DNA of 64,000 nucleotides from Granulicella pectinivorans. Its GTDB lineage: Bacteria > Acidobacteriota > Terriglobia > Terriglobales > Acidobacteriaceae. The position numbers and the translations under genes were made by a program. The notes beneath the pieces are model-generated. The model made no database searches and was not told the DNA's origin. It saw nothing but the letters and a program-made list of their open reading frames with translations. Each line of letters begins with the position of its first letter. Within the stretch, counting starts at the first letter, position 1. Below, piece after piece: positions 44,394-53,734 of this stretch. The stretch is taken from positions 310,001-374,000 of the forward strand of contig NZ_FOZL01000002.1 of NCBI RefSeq assembly GCF_900114625.1, written 5' to 3'.

Positions 44394-46088
44394 ATGTGGA
44401 AGAGTTCTCTGAGACCTGAGTTCCGACCTGAGAGAACTGTTCCCTTCCCGTCTCCTTCCTCCCCCGGGGCACGCGCAGATTCTCGATTCAATTGCTTTCC
44501 CGGAGGCTGTTTGGAGCGAGCGAGGCGCGACGTCTACAAGCGGGTCTGTCTCCTGGTGGCCGCGGGAGCCATCGGCGGTGGCCTTGCGCTCTTCGCCTCG
44601 CTCTACTCGATCCTCGCATCGGCGCAAAACGAGCTGACCAGCTTCGCGTCGGAGTTTCTGCAACAGGACGATAAGGTAGCCCGCGACATCGCGGAGACCC
44701 TCGACGCAGGCAATCACTCGCCCCACCCTTTCTGCTCGGAACCCGACATGGAGTTCATGCGGGAACTCCTGTTCAAATCACCCTATCTGAAGGATGTGGG
44801 AAGGGTCCGGGATGGGCTCTTCTTCTGCTCGGCCGTCGCCGGGAAGCTCACGACCCCCACGCCGTTCATCTCCGAAAAACTCATCAAGGTCGACGGCAAG
44901 CTCGTGTACTTCGGCGCGCACCTGCGTGTCGCCAAGGGACACACGGCTGAGATCGTGTCACAGGGAACGACGGATGCGGTCGTGAGTCCGTCGGTCTTCT
45001 CCGACTTCAACCGACCTCCCATGGCCTACACCGGGGCAATCCTCGACAGGAACACCCGGCAGATTCAGCAGATGTACACCAACTCCAGCGTCGAGATGCC
45101 ATTGCACTACCTGCTCGCGGATAAGATCATGCGCAAGGATGGCGTACTGTACTATCCGCAGTGCTCGAAGACCCAGCCGGACTGCGTGCTGGTTGCCATG
45201 CCCATGGATAAGATCTGGTCGCCGCACTACAGCTCCATGGCGGGAGCATTTGCCGGCGGCTCGCTCCTGGGCATCATGCTCAGCGGTGTGATCATGGTAA
45301 TGAACCGCAGACGCAGAAGCTTGGGGAACCAGTTGCGGCGCGCCCTCCGGAAGAAAGCCCTCTGGGTGCTCTACCAGCCCGTGGTGGATCTCGACTCCGG
45401 CAGCCTGGTGGGGTGCGAGGCGCTGGTCCGGTGGAACGACGAAAACGACACCCCCGTCAGGCCGGATATCTTCGTCGGCATCGCCGAAGAGCTTGGGTTT
45501 GTCGGCGAGATCACCCGGTTCGTCGTCGAAAGGGTCGCCTCGGAGATCGGCGACCTGCTGCGCGCCAATCCGTGGTTCCGGGTCTCGGTCAACCTGTCCG
45601 CGATGGATCTGGCCGACGAAAACTTCATCCCCATGCTGGACGGAATCCTCAAGGCGAAGGGCGTTGCGGCCGCAAGCGTGGGACTCGAGCTGACGGAGAG
45701 ATCGACAGCCGACCGGGACAGGACCGTGAAGGTCATTCGAGAGCTGAAGGACCGCGGTCATGTGGTCTACATCGACGACTTCGGTACCGGCTACTCCAGC
45801 CTGGCCTACCTCAGCGAGCTGTCGGTGGATGTGCTGAAGATCGATCAGGCCTTCACCAAGACGATTGGCACGGACTCCGTCACCGCCGCGATCGTGCCGC
45901 AGATTCTGGAGATGGCCAAGGCCCTGATGCTGAAAGTCGTCGTGGAAGGCGTCGAAGAACAGGCCCAGGCCGACTATCTGGAAGAGCGAAGCAGCGGCCT
46001 GCAGGTTCAGGGCTGGCTCTTCGGTCGTCCTGTGCCCTCCGGCGAACTTCGGACCCGGGTCAAGAACGAGGCGAAACTGGTCGGCTAG
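44394..46088 (+). CDS. Membrane c-di-GMP phosphodiesterase, CSS-motif plus EAL domain
   Basis: 564 residues from the ATG at 44394; a TTG at 44511 directly behind GGAGG would remove 39 residues and place the first membrane segment (VCLLVAAGAIGGGLALFAS) near the start. A periplasmic sensor of about 200 residues with Cys pairs (FCSEPDM, FFCSAVAG) fits the CSS-motif family; a second membrane segment (GGSLLGIMLSGVIMV) leads to the EAL domain with CEALVRW, NLSAMDL, ELTERS, DDFGTGYSSLAYL, LKIDQAF, VVEGVEE and QGWLFGRP. The catalytic residues look intact, so c-di-GMP hydrolysis controlled by periplasmic redox is plausible. No GGDEF domain. Confidence 0.88.
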   Translation: MWKSSLRPEFRPERTVPFPSPSSPGARADSRFNCFPGGCLERARRDVYKRVCLLVAAGAIGGGLALFASLYSILASAQNELTSFASEFLQQDDKVARDIAETLDAGNHSPHPFCSEPDMEFMRELLFKSPYLKDVGRVRDGLFFCSAVAGKLTTPTPFISEKLIKVDGKLVYFGAHLRVAKGHTAEIVSQGTTDAVVSPSVFSDFNRPPMAYTGAILDRNTRQIQQMYTNSSVEMPLHYLLADKIMRKDGVLYYPQCSKTQPDCVLVAMPMDKIWSPHYSSMAGAFAGGSLLGIMLSGVIMVMNRRRRSLGNQLRRALRKKALWVLYQPVVDLDSGSLVGCEALVRWNDENDTPVRPDIFVGIAEELGFVGEITRFVVERVASEIGDLLRANPWFRVSVNLSAMDLADENFIPMLDGILKAKGVAAASVGLELTERSTADRDRTVKVIRELKDRGHVVYIDDFGTGYSSLAYLSELSVDVLKIDQAFTKTIGTDSVTAAIVPQILEMAKALMLKVVVEGVEEQAQADYLEERSSGLQVQGWLFGRPVPSGELRTRVKNEAKLVG

Positions 46089-46137
46089 CCCTCGCAGTGC
46101 CGTATCTGATCCTTACGAGTGCGGTCGCTCACCCATT

Positions 46138-46376
46138 CGCCGTGCGATAATCGACGCCAAAACAGACCACTTTTGCGTGATCGTCGTTTTCCATCCGTTT
46201 GGCCAAAAAATCCATGCAAAAGACCACGTTTTACCATCCAAAAAGTCTCTGGTGAAACATGGGAAATTTCACGGTCCCACCCCGTAAGTCCTTTAGAACA
46301 GCAGGATACGGGCAAATGAAAAAGTGCACCGAAAACAGTGCACTTCATACCACTTTTTAAGGTTGGAGGTCCGACC
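46138..46376 (-). repeat. 239-bp imperfect repeat, copy A (downstream of queE)
   Basis: Read on the minus strand from 46376, this stretch aligns over its length with 60216-60453 on the plus strand. In the 171-bp distal part, which aligns without gaps, I count 52 differences (about 70% identity). Shared blocks include GTGGTATGAA, GCCCGTATCCTG, GTTCTAAAGG, CATGTTTCACCAGA, GGTAAAACGTGG and CGCAC near the far end. It begins 9 nt after the queE stop and opens with a terminator hairpin. It fills nearly all of the gap between queE and the EAL gene. Confidence 0.85.
46316..46346 (-). terminator. Terminator of the queD-queE operon (within repeat copy A)
   Basis: On the minus strand AAGTGCACTG-TTTT-CGGTGCACTT forms a 10-bp stem including one G-T pair, followed by TTTCATTT. 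It lies 40 bp after the queE stop. The same stem with a C-G pair occurs in the der copy at 60247-60270. Confidence 0.75.
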
Positions 46377-46385
46377 AATCGAGGC

Positions 46386-47069
46386 CTAAACGCCCTTTTT
46401 CATGGGCTCCCAGATGAACTTATGGATCTGCAGTGAAAGCCGCGCGTCGACCCCATCGGCCATCATCCACTCCACCAGCGTGCGTGGGTCCAGCGTGGCA
46501 TTTTCGGTCGTCCGCAGAGGGCTTGGATCCTTCGAAAACGCTGGAGAAAGCAGGATACCGGCCACCCGCGAACGGAGCGAATGCTCCGCGATAAACGCCC
46601 TGGCAAAGTCGTAGTCCGCGCGGTTGGTGAGGACAAACTTCACCTCATCCCGCTTCGTCAACACATCCAGATTACTCATTCGAAAGGAGTTCGAGGCAGC
46701 TCCCGCACCCGGGCATTTTACGTCGACGATCTTATGAACCTCCACCGGAACGTCCTCGAGAGGTCTCTCGCCCGAGGTCTCCATCATCAGCGTGTAGCCG
46801 GAGTCGATCAGGCGGCGCATCAAGGGCAGCAGCTCGCGCGCCTGGAGCATCGGCTCGCCGCCGGTGAACTCGACGAGCCGGCACGGCGCAAGCGCCTCAA
46901 TCTGCGCGACGATCTCGTCGGCCGTAAAAGGCTTGCCGCCCGTAAAGGTGTACTCGGAGTCGCACCACGCGCAGCGCAGATTGCAGCCGGCAAGCCGGAC
47001 GAAGATGCACGGAAGACCGGCGAAAGAGCTCTCGCCCTGAACGGATTTGTACAGTTCGATGAGATGCAT
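46386..47069 (-). CDS. queE: 7-carboxy-7-deazaguanine synthase QueE
   Basis: 227 residues starting MHLIELYKSVQGESSFAG. Radical-SAM cluster motif CNLRCAWCDS (CxxxCxxC) at residues 29-36, followed by EYTFTGG and VEFTGGEPMLQ. QueE converts carboxy-tetrahydropterin into CDG in the queuosine pathway. The start overlaps the queD stop by one base (TAATG), so the two are coupled. Confidence 0.95.
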   Translation of the reverse strand: MHLIELYKSVQGESSFAGLPCIFVRLAGCNLRCAWCDSEYTFTGGKPFTADEIVAQIEALAPCRLVEFTGGEPMLQARELLPLMRRLIDSGYTLMMETSGERPLEDVPVEVHKIVDVKCPGAGAASNSFRMSNLDVLTKRDEVKFVLTNRADYDFARAFIAEHSLRSRVAGILLSPAFSKDPSPLRTTENATLDPRTLVEWMMADGVDARLSLQIHKFIWEPMKKGV

Positions 47070-47449
47070 TAGGCGTAGTAACGGGCGAAGCTGGTGTCGG
47101 TCTCGTAGATGGTGCAGTCCTTCACGCGCACGCGGCCGTTCGTCATCTCGTGGAGCTGCGTGCTGGTCTGGTCGAAAAAGTACTTGGCGAGGTTCTCGGC
47201 GCTGGGGTTCAATTCAGTGACGAAAGGCTCCAACTCGTTGATCATGCGGTGATCGAGGTATTCGACCGTCGGGCGCATTACCTGCTTCAACAGCTTGAAA
47301 TCGAGCAGGAGGCCCGTGTCGTCGAGCTTTTCGCCGATGAGGGTGACGTAAACCTTGTAGTTATGGCCGTGGGGGTTTTCGCATTTCCCACGGTAGTTGC
47401 GGAGGTAGTGGCCGGAGGAGAAACCGGCTTCTACGGTGACTTCGAACAT
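47069..47449 (-). CDS. queD: 6-carboxytetrahydropterin synthase QueD
   Basis: 126 residues from the ATG at 47449 (MFEVTVEAGFSSGHYLRNY), with GGGAAGC before it. Zinc ligands are the His in SSGHYL and the two in ENPHGHNYKV; CTIYETDTSFARYY supplies the C-terminal Glu. It acts on dihydroneopterin triphosphate just before QueE. Ends on the queE start. Confidence 0.95.
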   Translation of the reverse strand: MFEVTVEAGFSSGHYLRNYRGKCENPHGHNYKVYVTLIGEKLDDTGLLLDFKLLKQVMRPTVEYLDHRMINELEPFVTELNPSAENLAKYFFDQTSTQLHEMTNGRVRVKDCTIYETDTSFARYYA

Positions 47450-47474
47450 CGAGTGCTTCCCTTCTTGTGTGAAT

Positions 47475-47726
47475 CTAATTTGGGCGTTGGCGGCCGCGGC
47501 GGCGAGCATCTTCGGCTCGGCGTTCAGCCTGCTCAAAAAGGCTGGAGAGGATACCGGCGAGCGCGATGAGCAGGGCCAGGACGAAAAGACAAAGCCCCGT
47601 GGTGCGCCACAGCGAGGCGTCGCCGGGCGAGCCGGGCTGCTGCGCCACGTTGGTGTACGCGAGTCCGCAGGAGACCAGCGCGAACAGGCCAAGGGTGGCG
47701 GCGAGGATGTAAAGATTGCGGCCCAT
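47475..47726 (-). CDS. Small two-helix membrane protein, function unknown
   Basis: 83 residues starting MGRNLYILAATLGLFALVS. Two hydrophobic segments (about 5-24 and 44-62) are separated by a short polar loop; the C terminus is strongly charged (FEQAERRAEDARRRGRQRPN). It is 25 bp upstream of queD on the same strand and probably co-transcribed. No family recognised; a link with queuosine metabolism is not implied by sequence. Confidence 0.6.
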   Translation of the reverse strand: MGRNLYILAATLGLFALVSCGLAYTNVAQQPGSPGDASLWRTTGLCLFVLALLIALAGILSSLFEQAERRAEDARRRGRQRPN

Positions 47727-47874
47727 ACGATTCTGTCTCTATTCTACCGGGACGCGTGAAAAGAAGGGACGTTCGCATTGCCGTAGCGAACATCCATGGG
47801 CGAAGATTTGCATCCTACCTGAGATTGACACTCGATCGGGCGAGTGATGGATAGGGCGAGGGGGGGCATAGGGG

Positions 47875-48969
47875 ATGGATGAGCCACAAGCCTACAATGG
47901 GCGTGTGACCCCAAGACTGAAGGTACTGGTTGCCGTCGCTTCGATACTTTGCGTGCTGGGAGTCGTCCTGCTGTTGAAGCGGGGAACAAAACCCAGCGCT
48001 CCGGTGGCCGCCCCGGCCGCTGCGGCCGCCGCCGACCAGGAGATGGGGCCTCCCGCCCAGGACAACGACAACGTCACGCTGCTGTACGCGCATAACCTGC
48101 GGCTGCGTCAGGGGCAGGTCTTCCGGGCGTATATCCGCTGGATTCGCGGCAAAATGGTGCGCAGCAACCCGAAAAGAAACGCCTCATTCGACGATCCGGA
48201 GTCGTTCGTGCTGGAGATCGACAAAGGCGTGGTCCGCGTGAAGATGCAGGATATCGTCGACTTCCTGAACTCCGGCGCAGAGGGCGACGCGCCGCTGAAA
48301 AAGATCTCGATGGAGGCAGACGGCGATCTGCTGAAGGTGCATGGGACCGTCCACAAGCTGATCCCGCTGCCGGTGGAGATCACGGGACAACTGATTCCGG
48401 AGACCGACGGGCGGGTCCGTTTCCACGTCGTCAAGATCAACGTACTGAAGATCCCCATGAAAAAGCTATTGGGCGGCCTGCACGTCGAACTTTCGGATCT
48501 GGTGAAGAAAACCCACGTAGTCGGCGTGCAGGTGGTCGACAACGACATCTACTTCGACACGCAGAGGCTTCTTCCTCCGCCGCATCTCCGCGGCGAGATG
48601 ACCTCGGTAAAGGTGATGTCTCCCGACATCGAGGTGATCTTCGGAAACGCGCCAAACGACGAGTCGCAGCTCTCGCAGTGGCACAACTTTCTGCGGCTGC
48701 GTGGCGGCACAGTCGACTTCGGAAAGCTGACGATGCGGCACACGGACCTCACCATGATCGACGCCTCCAAGGACGAGTGGTTCGACCTCGACCTGGTGAA
48801 TTACCAGTCGCAACTCGTAAACGGCTACTCCCGCATCACCCCCCAGGCAGGGCTTGAGATCTTCATGCCGGACGTCGACGACAAGGCCGCAGCCAAGGAG
48901 ATGAAGACGGTGACGCTGGAATGGTTGAAGAACCGGAACACTTCAGTGCCCGAAGTTCCGGGGAAATAA
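47875..48969 (+). CDS. Membrane-anchored protein, function unknown
   Basis: 364 residues from the ATG at 47875; GTG at 47905 is an alternative. One N-terminal membrane segment (about residues 15-34, LKVLVAVASILCVLGVVLL), an Ala/Pro linker, then about 300 soluble residues with alternating hydrophobic strands (LKKISMEADGDLLKVHGTVH, LPVEITGQLIPETDGRVRFH). The strand-rich pattern recalls LmeA/DUF2993-like lipid-interacting proteins, but the match is not firm. Probably periplasmic. Confidence 0.6.
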   Translation: MDEPQAYNGRVTPRLKVLVAVASILCVLGVVLLLKRGTKPSAPVAAPAAAAAADQEMGPPAQDNDNVTLLYAHNLRLRQGQVFRAYIRWIRGKMVRSNPKRNASFDDPESFVLEIDKGVVRVKMQDIVDFLNSGAEGDAPLKKISMEADGDLLKVHGTVHKLIPLPVEITGQLIPETDGRVRFHVVKINVLKIPMKKLLGGLHVELSDLVKKTHVVGVQVVDNDIYFDTQRLLPPPHLRGEMTSVKVMSPDIEVIFGNAPNDESQLSQWHNFLRLRGGTVDFGKLTMRHTDLTMIDASKDEWFDLDLVNYQSQLVNGYSRITPQAGLEIFMPDVDDKAAAKEMKTVTLEWLKNRNTSVPEVPGK

Positions 48970-49055
48970 ATACTGATGTCTTCCACGAAGCTCAGTGTTT
49001 GCCGTTCGGGTTAGTCTTGAATTACTTGCAGGTCTTCGAGCAGAAAGCAGGGTCT

Positions 49056-50090
49056 ATGATGCGTGCGGGCTGGTTTGGAGCATGGGTATTGGCTGCGATT
49101 CTGACGGGTTGGCAAGTTCAGGCGCAGGACTTGCCCGTCGCCCCAGGCACGACGGGCAGCGTGCGAGGAATCATCACGGATACGGACGAAGCCGTCGTCG
49201 CGGGTGGACAGATCACACTCGAAGAATCTATCCCGAAGACGGAGACGCCGAAGATCAACAAGGCCGAGCGGGTCGCAGTTTCGGACAATGAAGGCTCCTT
49301 CCTCTTTGCCGATGTCGCACCGGGACGTTACCGGATCACGATTCGAGCAAAAGGTTTCGCGGAGTGGAAGATCGAGGATGTCGACGTGACCGCGGGCAAC
49401 GAGACGGCGCTGCCGAAGATTTCGCTTGGCGTGGAAGCACTGGACACGACGGTGAACGCGATCTTTCGCGAAGATCTGGCGGAGAAGCAGATCAGCGTGG
49501 AGATGAAGCAGAGGATTCTGGGGGTACTCCCGAACTTCTACGTGAGCTATGTTTCCGATGCGCAACCTTTGACGAGAAAACAGAAGTTCAAGCTGGCGGC
49601 GCACGTGACTGTCGATCCGGTGACATTTTTCACGACGGGTGTGGCCGCCGGGATCGAGCAGTGGCAGGGCGATTTTTCAGGCTATGGTCAGGAGTTTTCG
49701 GGGTACGCGAAGCGTTATGGTGCCTCGTATACGGACCGGGTGAGTTCTACCTTCTTTGGCGCGGCGCTTCTGCCTTCGCTGCTGCATCAAGACCCTCGTT
49801 ACTTTTACAAGGGTCATGGCAGTGTGACGAAGAGAGCGCTCTACGCGATCTCGACGGTGGTGATCTGCAAGGGCGACAACGGCAAATGGCAGCCGAATTA
49901 CTCGAATGTTGGGGGAAATCTGGCGGCAGGGCTTCTCTCCACGACCTACTATCCGCATAGCGAGCAGCATAGTGTGCAGATCACGGTGGTGAATACGCTG
50001 ATTGGGACTTCAACCGGGGCGATCGGCACGCTGTTCCAGGAGTTCATGCTGAAGCACCTGACGCATGGCGTGCCGCCGCCTACGCCGTAG
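49056..50090 (+). CDS. Secreted protein with carboxypeptidase-regulatory-like domain
   Basis: 344 residues from the ATG at 49056; Met-Met, second at 49059. Signal peptide (MMRAGWFGAWVLAAILTGW). Residues about 35-120 form a carboxypeptidase-regulatory-like beta sandwich (GSVRGIITDTDEAVVAGGQI, FLFADVAPGRYRITIRAKG). The remaining 220 residues are mixed, with Gly/Tyr-rich segments (GYGQEFSGYAKRYGASYTD) and two weakly hydrophobic helices. Conserved domain order of this type is common beside TonB receptors in Acidobacteria; the function is not known. 86 bp after the preceding gene. Confidence 0.65.
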   Translation: MMRAGWFGAWVLAAILTGWQVQAQDLPVAPGTTGSVRGIITDTDEAVVAGGQITLEESIPKTETPKINKAERVAVSDNEGSFLFADVAPGRYRITIRAKGFAEWKIEDVDVTAGNETALPKISLGVEALDTTVNAIFREDLAEKQISVEMKQRILGVLPNFYVSYVSDAQPLTRKQKFKLAAHVTVDPVTFFTTGVAAGIEQWQGDFSGYGQEFSGYAKRYGASYTDRVSSTFFGAALLPSLLHQDPRYFYKGHGSVTKRALYAISTVVICKGDNGKWQPNYSNVGGNLAAGLLSTTYYPHSEQHSVQITVVNTLIGTSTGAIGTLFQEFMLKHLTHGVPPPTP

Positions 50091-50207
50091 TCCAGGGCTT
50101 TGCTATGGCCGGGCATCCTTCAGTATTCGGGATGTTCGGTTTGAATGTCTATTCCAACTGCCAAGCCCCGCGTAGCCCTTACGGCGACAGAGAAAATTGC
50201 CGATTGG

Positions 50208-50247
50208 AACAGGAAAGGCCGAAGCGAATGCTTCGGCCTTTCCTGTT
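50208..50247. terminator. Bidirectional terminator
   Basis: Perfect 18-bp stem AACAGGAAAGGCCGAAGC (50208-50225) with its complement at 50230-50247 around GAAT, then TTTT on the plus strand. It lies between converging genes ending at 50090 and 50263. Confidence 0.85.
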
Positions 50248-50262
50248 TTGGCTGTGTTCGTT

Positions 50263-53200
50263 TTAGAAGATGATCTTTCCTGCGAACTGGACGTTGAACG
50301 GCTCGCCCGGCCCGATGCCCGGTGCGCCGCCGTTGTTGCGGGTGTTGGTGCTGCGTCCGAAGGTGGAAGACGACAGCGTGCCGGTTCCCGGATTGGCGAG
50401 GTTGATGCGGTTGAAGAGGTTGAACATCTCGGCGCGGAGCTGGAAGTTGACTCCCGCGCGGAGCTGCGTGTTCTTGACCAGAGAGGCGTCGACGGTGGCG
50501 AAGGCCGGTCCGCGATACGCATTGCGGCGCGACGTGCCGAAGGTCCCCTGGGTTGCAGCCGAGAAGGACGACCCAGTGAGCCACTGCACGTAAGGCGTAC
50601 CGCCGTTGGAGGGAGTGACGAGTTGACGCGTAAGGCCAGCCTTGGGATCGCCGATCTGGTTGGCGCGATCCTGGAACTCGCCCGTACCGCTGTTGTCCAC
50701 GCTGCCAAGCTTGACCGAGAAGGGCGTGCCGGTGAAGGCGGTGACGAAGGCATTGCCCTGCCAGCCCTTGGTCAGCACAGGCAAGCTGTGGCCGATCTGT
50801 GGGGCCTCATACACGATGTAGCCGTTGAAGGTGTGGCGCACATCGAAGTCGGCGTTGCCGTACTCGGCGTTCGGGTTGGCGGAGTCCTGGGGCGCGAAGC
50901 CACGGGTACCGGAGACGACGTCAAGCGCGTGACCCAGCGTGTAGGAGCCCTGCGCGGTGAGACCGTGGAAGTTGCTGGTCCGAACCATTGCCTGGAAGGA
51001 GTGATAGTTCGAAGTACCCTCGCTCTCGATCTGGTTGATCGCGGCGATGGTCTTGGCATTGGTGATGTTCGTGGCGGTGTAGTAGGGGCGACGCGGCTGA
51101 AGGGCTGCGGTCGTAGTCCCGGCGCCGGGACGAGCCTGATTGATATCGACCAGGCGGAACAAGCGGCGGCCCAGCGAGCCGACGTAGCTGAGCTGCACGA
51201 TGGTGTTGCGGCTGAGCTGGTATTGCGTGTTCAGGTTGAAGTTCTGCACATAGGCCGTGCGGAAGTTCGGGCTGATGGTCGAGAGACCGAGCGCGGCCGG
51301 GATGGACGCGCCCACGAAGGGGTTGACGCCGGTCAGCCATTGGTAGGAAGCACGGGAGAGGTTGAGTACCGGGGTCGCTCCGGTGGGGTTGGCCTGAACG
51401 CCGGCCGCGCCGCCGTTGCCTGGACGATTGTCAAAGAAGCCGTTGAAGTTCGGCACGTCGAAGTAGATGCCGTAGGTGCCGCGTACGACGAGCTTGCTGG
51501 CTGCCTGATACGAGAAGCCGAAGCGGGGAGCGACGTTGGTCTTGTTTTGCGGGTAGATGGACGAGAGCGACGAACCCGAGACGAGGCCGTAGGCATCGGC
51601 TCCGGCAGCACCCGGACGGAAGTCGGAGACGACACCGTCGGAGGTGAAGGGACCGTTATAGGTGTAGCGCACGCCGTAGTTCAGGGTCAGGGTTGGGAAG
51701 ACCTGGTACTGATCCTGACCGAAGAGATCGAAGGCCTTGTTGTAGATGCCGCGGCGCAGGGTGCCTTGCGTAAAGCTGGAGGATGCGACGTATCCGGCGA
51801 GGTAGTCGGCGAGCGCCTTGACATCGGTGCCAACGCCAGTCGTGCTGGCCCAGGGGCCGGCGGTGCCGGTGAAGTTGAAGGTTCCACGCACGTTGCGCTG
51901 ATACTGCAGGTCCATGTAGTTGCGACGGAACTCGCCACCGAAACGGACGACGTGCTTGCCGAAGGCGTAGGTCGCGGTATCGGTCAGGTGACCGGTGTAG
52001 TCCTTACGGCCAAGAGGCTGCGTCTGGCCAACGGTGTCGAGACCAGAGATGTTGATGGTCGGGGCACCGAAGAGCGAGGGGGACGTGACGCCGGTGTTGA
52101 GGCCGAGCGCGGGGATGTTCTGCGAGTGGTTCTCGTCGTTGAACGTCTGGTTGAAGACGCCTACGCCGGCGAGAAGCTGGTTGGAGAAGTGGTCGGTGAT
52201 GGCCCAGTTATGCGTCGCGGTGAAGTTCTGGGTGATGTCCGGAGCGACCTGGTAGTAGTCGAAGATGTTGGTGCCAACGGCGGCAAACTGGCGTCCGGTG
52301 CCGATGAAGGCGCGAGCCGAGAGGCTCTGCTTGGGCGAGATCGTCCAGTCGATCTTGCCGATGGCGTTATCGCTGTAGCCGCTCTGCGGACGCGGATCGA
52401 AGTAGTTGCCGGCGGTTGCAGGGCCGCTGGGCTTGTTGCCCTGGGGCCAGAGGGAGAGAACGCTGAGCGAGAGCGGATTCACCGCAACCGAGTTGGCGGT
52501 CAGCAGAGCCGTGGCGGCGTTCACGTAAGCGGTGGTGGGCTCCGTGGCCGAGCCGGTGTTCTGGATCAGGTACTTCTGGCGCTCGTAGTTGGTGAAGAAG
52601 AAGAGCTTGTCCTTGATGATCGGTCCGCCGATGGAGCCACCGAACTGCTGGTTACGCAGCTTCGTCTTGCGGGTGGTCGAGAGCAGGAAGGGGCTGCGGG
52701 CAGCGAAGAACTCGTTGCGGTTGAAGTAGTATGCCGAACCGTGGAGGTGGTTGGTGCCGGACTTGATGGCCAGCGAGATGAGACCGCCACCATTGCGGCC
52801 GACCTCGGCATTGCCCTGCGACTGCACGGTGAACTGGTCGATCGCGTCGATGGGGAGCGTGACGCCGGCGATGGAACCGACACCACCCTGGTTCGCGGCC
52901 GCGCCGTTCTGCCAGATGTCGTTGTTGTCCGCGCCGTCGATCTGATAGTTGTTCTGATTCGTACGGGTTCCGTTGAGGGAGCCAGCTCCGTTGTAGCCGG
53001 GGACGATCTTGACGAGCTGCGTGAAGTCGCGTCCGTTGAGCGGAATGTTCGCGACGGCCTTGTCGTTGACGACGGAGTTGTTAGTCGAAGAGACGGTATC
53101 GAGCGTGACGGCCGCGGCGCTAACATCGACGACTTCAGAGCGCGAAGAGACGGCGAGCTTGATGTTCAGCGAGTAGATCTGGCCGGGACGGACGGCGATG

Positions 53201-53487
53201 CCGTCGATCTTGGTGCTCTGGAAGCCAGGAGCTTCGACGGTCACGCTGTAAAGACCAAGGGGAAGATCCTGGAGCGAGTAGTCACCCGAGCTGGAAGAGG
53301 TGATCTGACGCGAGGACCCGGTATCGGTGCCGACGAGGGTGATCTTCACGTTAGCGATGAGGGAACCGGTGCTGTCCTGCACGGTACCAGCGATGCCTCC
53401 GCGGAAGGTCTGCGCAGAAGCCATCTGAACGATGGCAAGCGCAGGAACGAGTAACGCTAAACGGACGTGCCTTGAAAAAAGACTCAT
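50263..53487 (-). CDS. TonB-dependent receptor, Oar-like with carboxypeptidase-regulatory domain
   Basis: 1074 residues starting MSLFSRHVRLALLVPALAI (signal peptide), with AGGAG 9 nt before the ATG. An N-terminal carboxypeptidase-regulatory-like sandwich (residues 28-110, GGIAGTVQDSTGSLIANVKI), a plug with IPLNGRDFTQLVKIVPG and NQNNYQIDGADNND, and a large outer-membrane barrel with many Tyr/Phe strands. This layout belongs to the Oar-like group abundant in Acidobacteria, used for uptake of large substrates or for adhesion; the ligand cannot be read. It ends in AGKIIF, with the C-terminal Phe usual for barrels. Confidence 0.9.
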   Translation of the reverse strand: MSLFSRHVRLALLVPALAIVQMASAQTFRGGIAGTVQDSTGSLIANVKITLVGTDTGSSRQITSSSSGDYSLQDLPLGLYSVTVEAPGFQSTKIDGIAVRPGQIYSLNIKLAVSSRSEVVDVSAAAVTLDTVSSTNNSVVNDKAVANIPLNGRDFTQLVKIVPGYNGAGSLNGTRTNQNNYQIDGADNNDIWQNGAAANQGGVGSIAGVTLPIDAIDQFTVQSQGNAEVGRNGGGLISLAIKSGTNHLHGSAYYFNRNEFFAARSPFLLSTTRKTKLRNQQFGGSIGGPIIKDKLFFFTNYERQKYLIQNTGSATEPTTAYVNAATALLTANSVAVNPLSLSVLSLWPQGNKPSGPATAGNYFDPRPQSGYSDNAIGKIDWTISPKQSLSARAFIGTGRQFAAVGTNIFDYYQVAPDITQNFTATHNWAITDHFSNQLLAGVGVFNQTFNDENHSQNIPALGLNTGVTSPSLFGAPTINISGLDTVGQTQPLGRKDYTGHLTDTATYAFGKHVVRFGGEFRRNYMDLQYQRNVRGTFNFTGTAGPWASTTGVGTDVKALADYLAGYVASSSFTQGTLRRGIYNKAFDLFGQDQYQVFPTLTLNYGVRYTYNGPFTSDGVVSDFRPGAAGADAYGLVSGSSLSSIYPQNKTNVAPRFGFSYQAASKLVVRGTYGIYFDVPNFNGFFDNRPGNGGAAGVQANPTGATPVLNLSRASYQWLTGVNPFVGASIPAALGLSTISPNFRTAYVQNFNLNTQYQLSRNTIVQLSYVGSLGRRLFRLVDINQARPGAGTTTAALQPRRPYYTATNITNAKTIAAINQIESEGTSNYHSFQAMVRTSNFHGLTAQGSYTLGHALDVVSGTRGFAPQDSANPNAEYGNADFDVRHTFNGYIVYEAPQIGHSLPVLTKGWQGNAFVTAFTGTPFSVKLGSVDNSGTGEFQDRANQIGDPKAGLTRQLVTPSNGGTPYVQWLTGSSFSAATQGTFGTSRRNAYRGPAFATVDASLVKNTQLRAGVNFQLRAEMFNLFNRINLANPGTGTLSSSTFGRSTNTRNNGGAPGIGPGEPFNVQFAGKIIF

Positions 53488-53734
53488 GAGTGTGGCTCTC
53501 CTGTAGGGTGTTTCCTCAACGGTATGAAGGGGATCAACGTAGGTGTAGAGCTGTACCGTCTGCGGCGAAGACTCAAGATACTGATGGACGCCGACAGTCC
53601 GGTGGGAGTGTCTGTATTTCAGGCCTCGAAGTTGGGCCGTTTTGGTTGTGTTATTTGGAGGCTAATCGCTGGCAGGGTCGGGGCGCAAGTCACCGCTAAC
53701 GGCAAAGCGGGCAAATGAGCCTACACGCCGCTGA

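Noticed and set aside
46085..46378. Small protein encoded in repeat copy A
   Set aside because: Similar to the frame in copy B at peptide level, but substitutions are not concentrated at third codon positions; better explained by non-coding conservation.
50197..53454. 1085-codon plus-strand open frame opposite the TonB receptor
   Set aside because: The minus-strand gene has a full receptor architecture; the antisense product is Val/Gly/Asp/Arg-rich with no domain.
53524..53718. 64-codon plus-strand frame between the TonB receptor and dinG
   Set aside because: No ribosome-binding site, no similarity; the region is the 5' flank of the receptor gene, and apart from its AGGAG I see nothing certain in these 247 bp.
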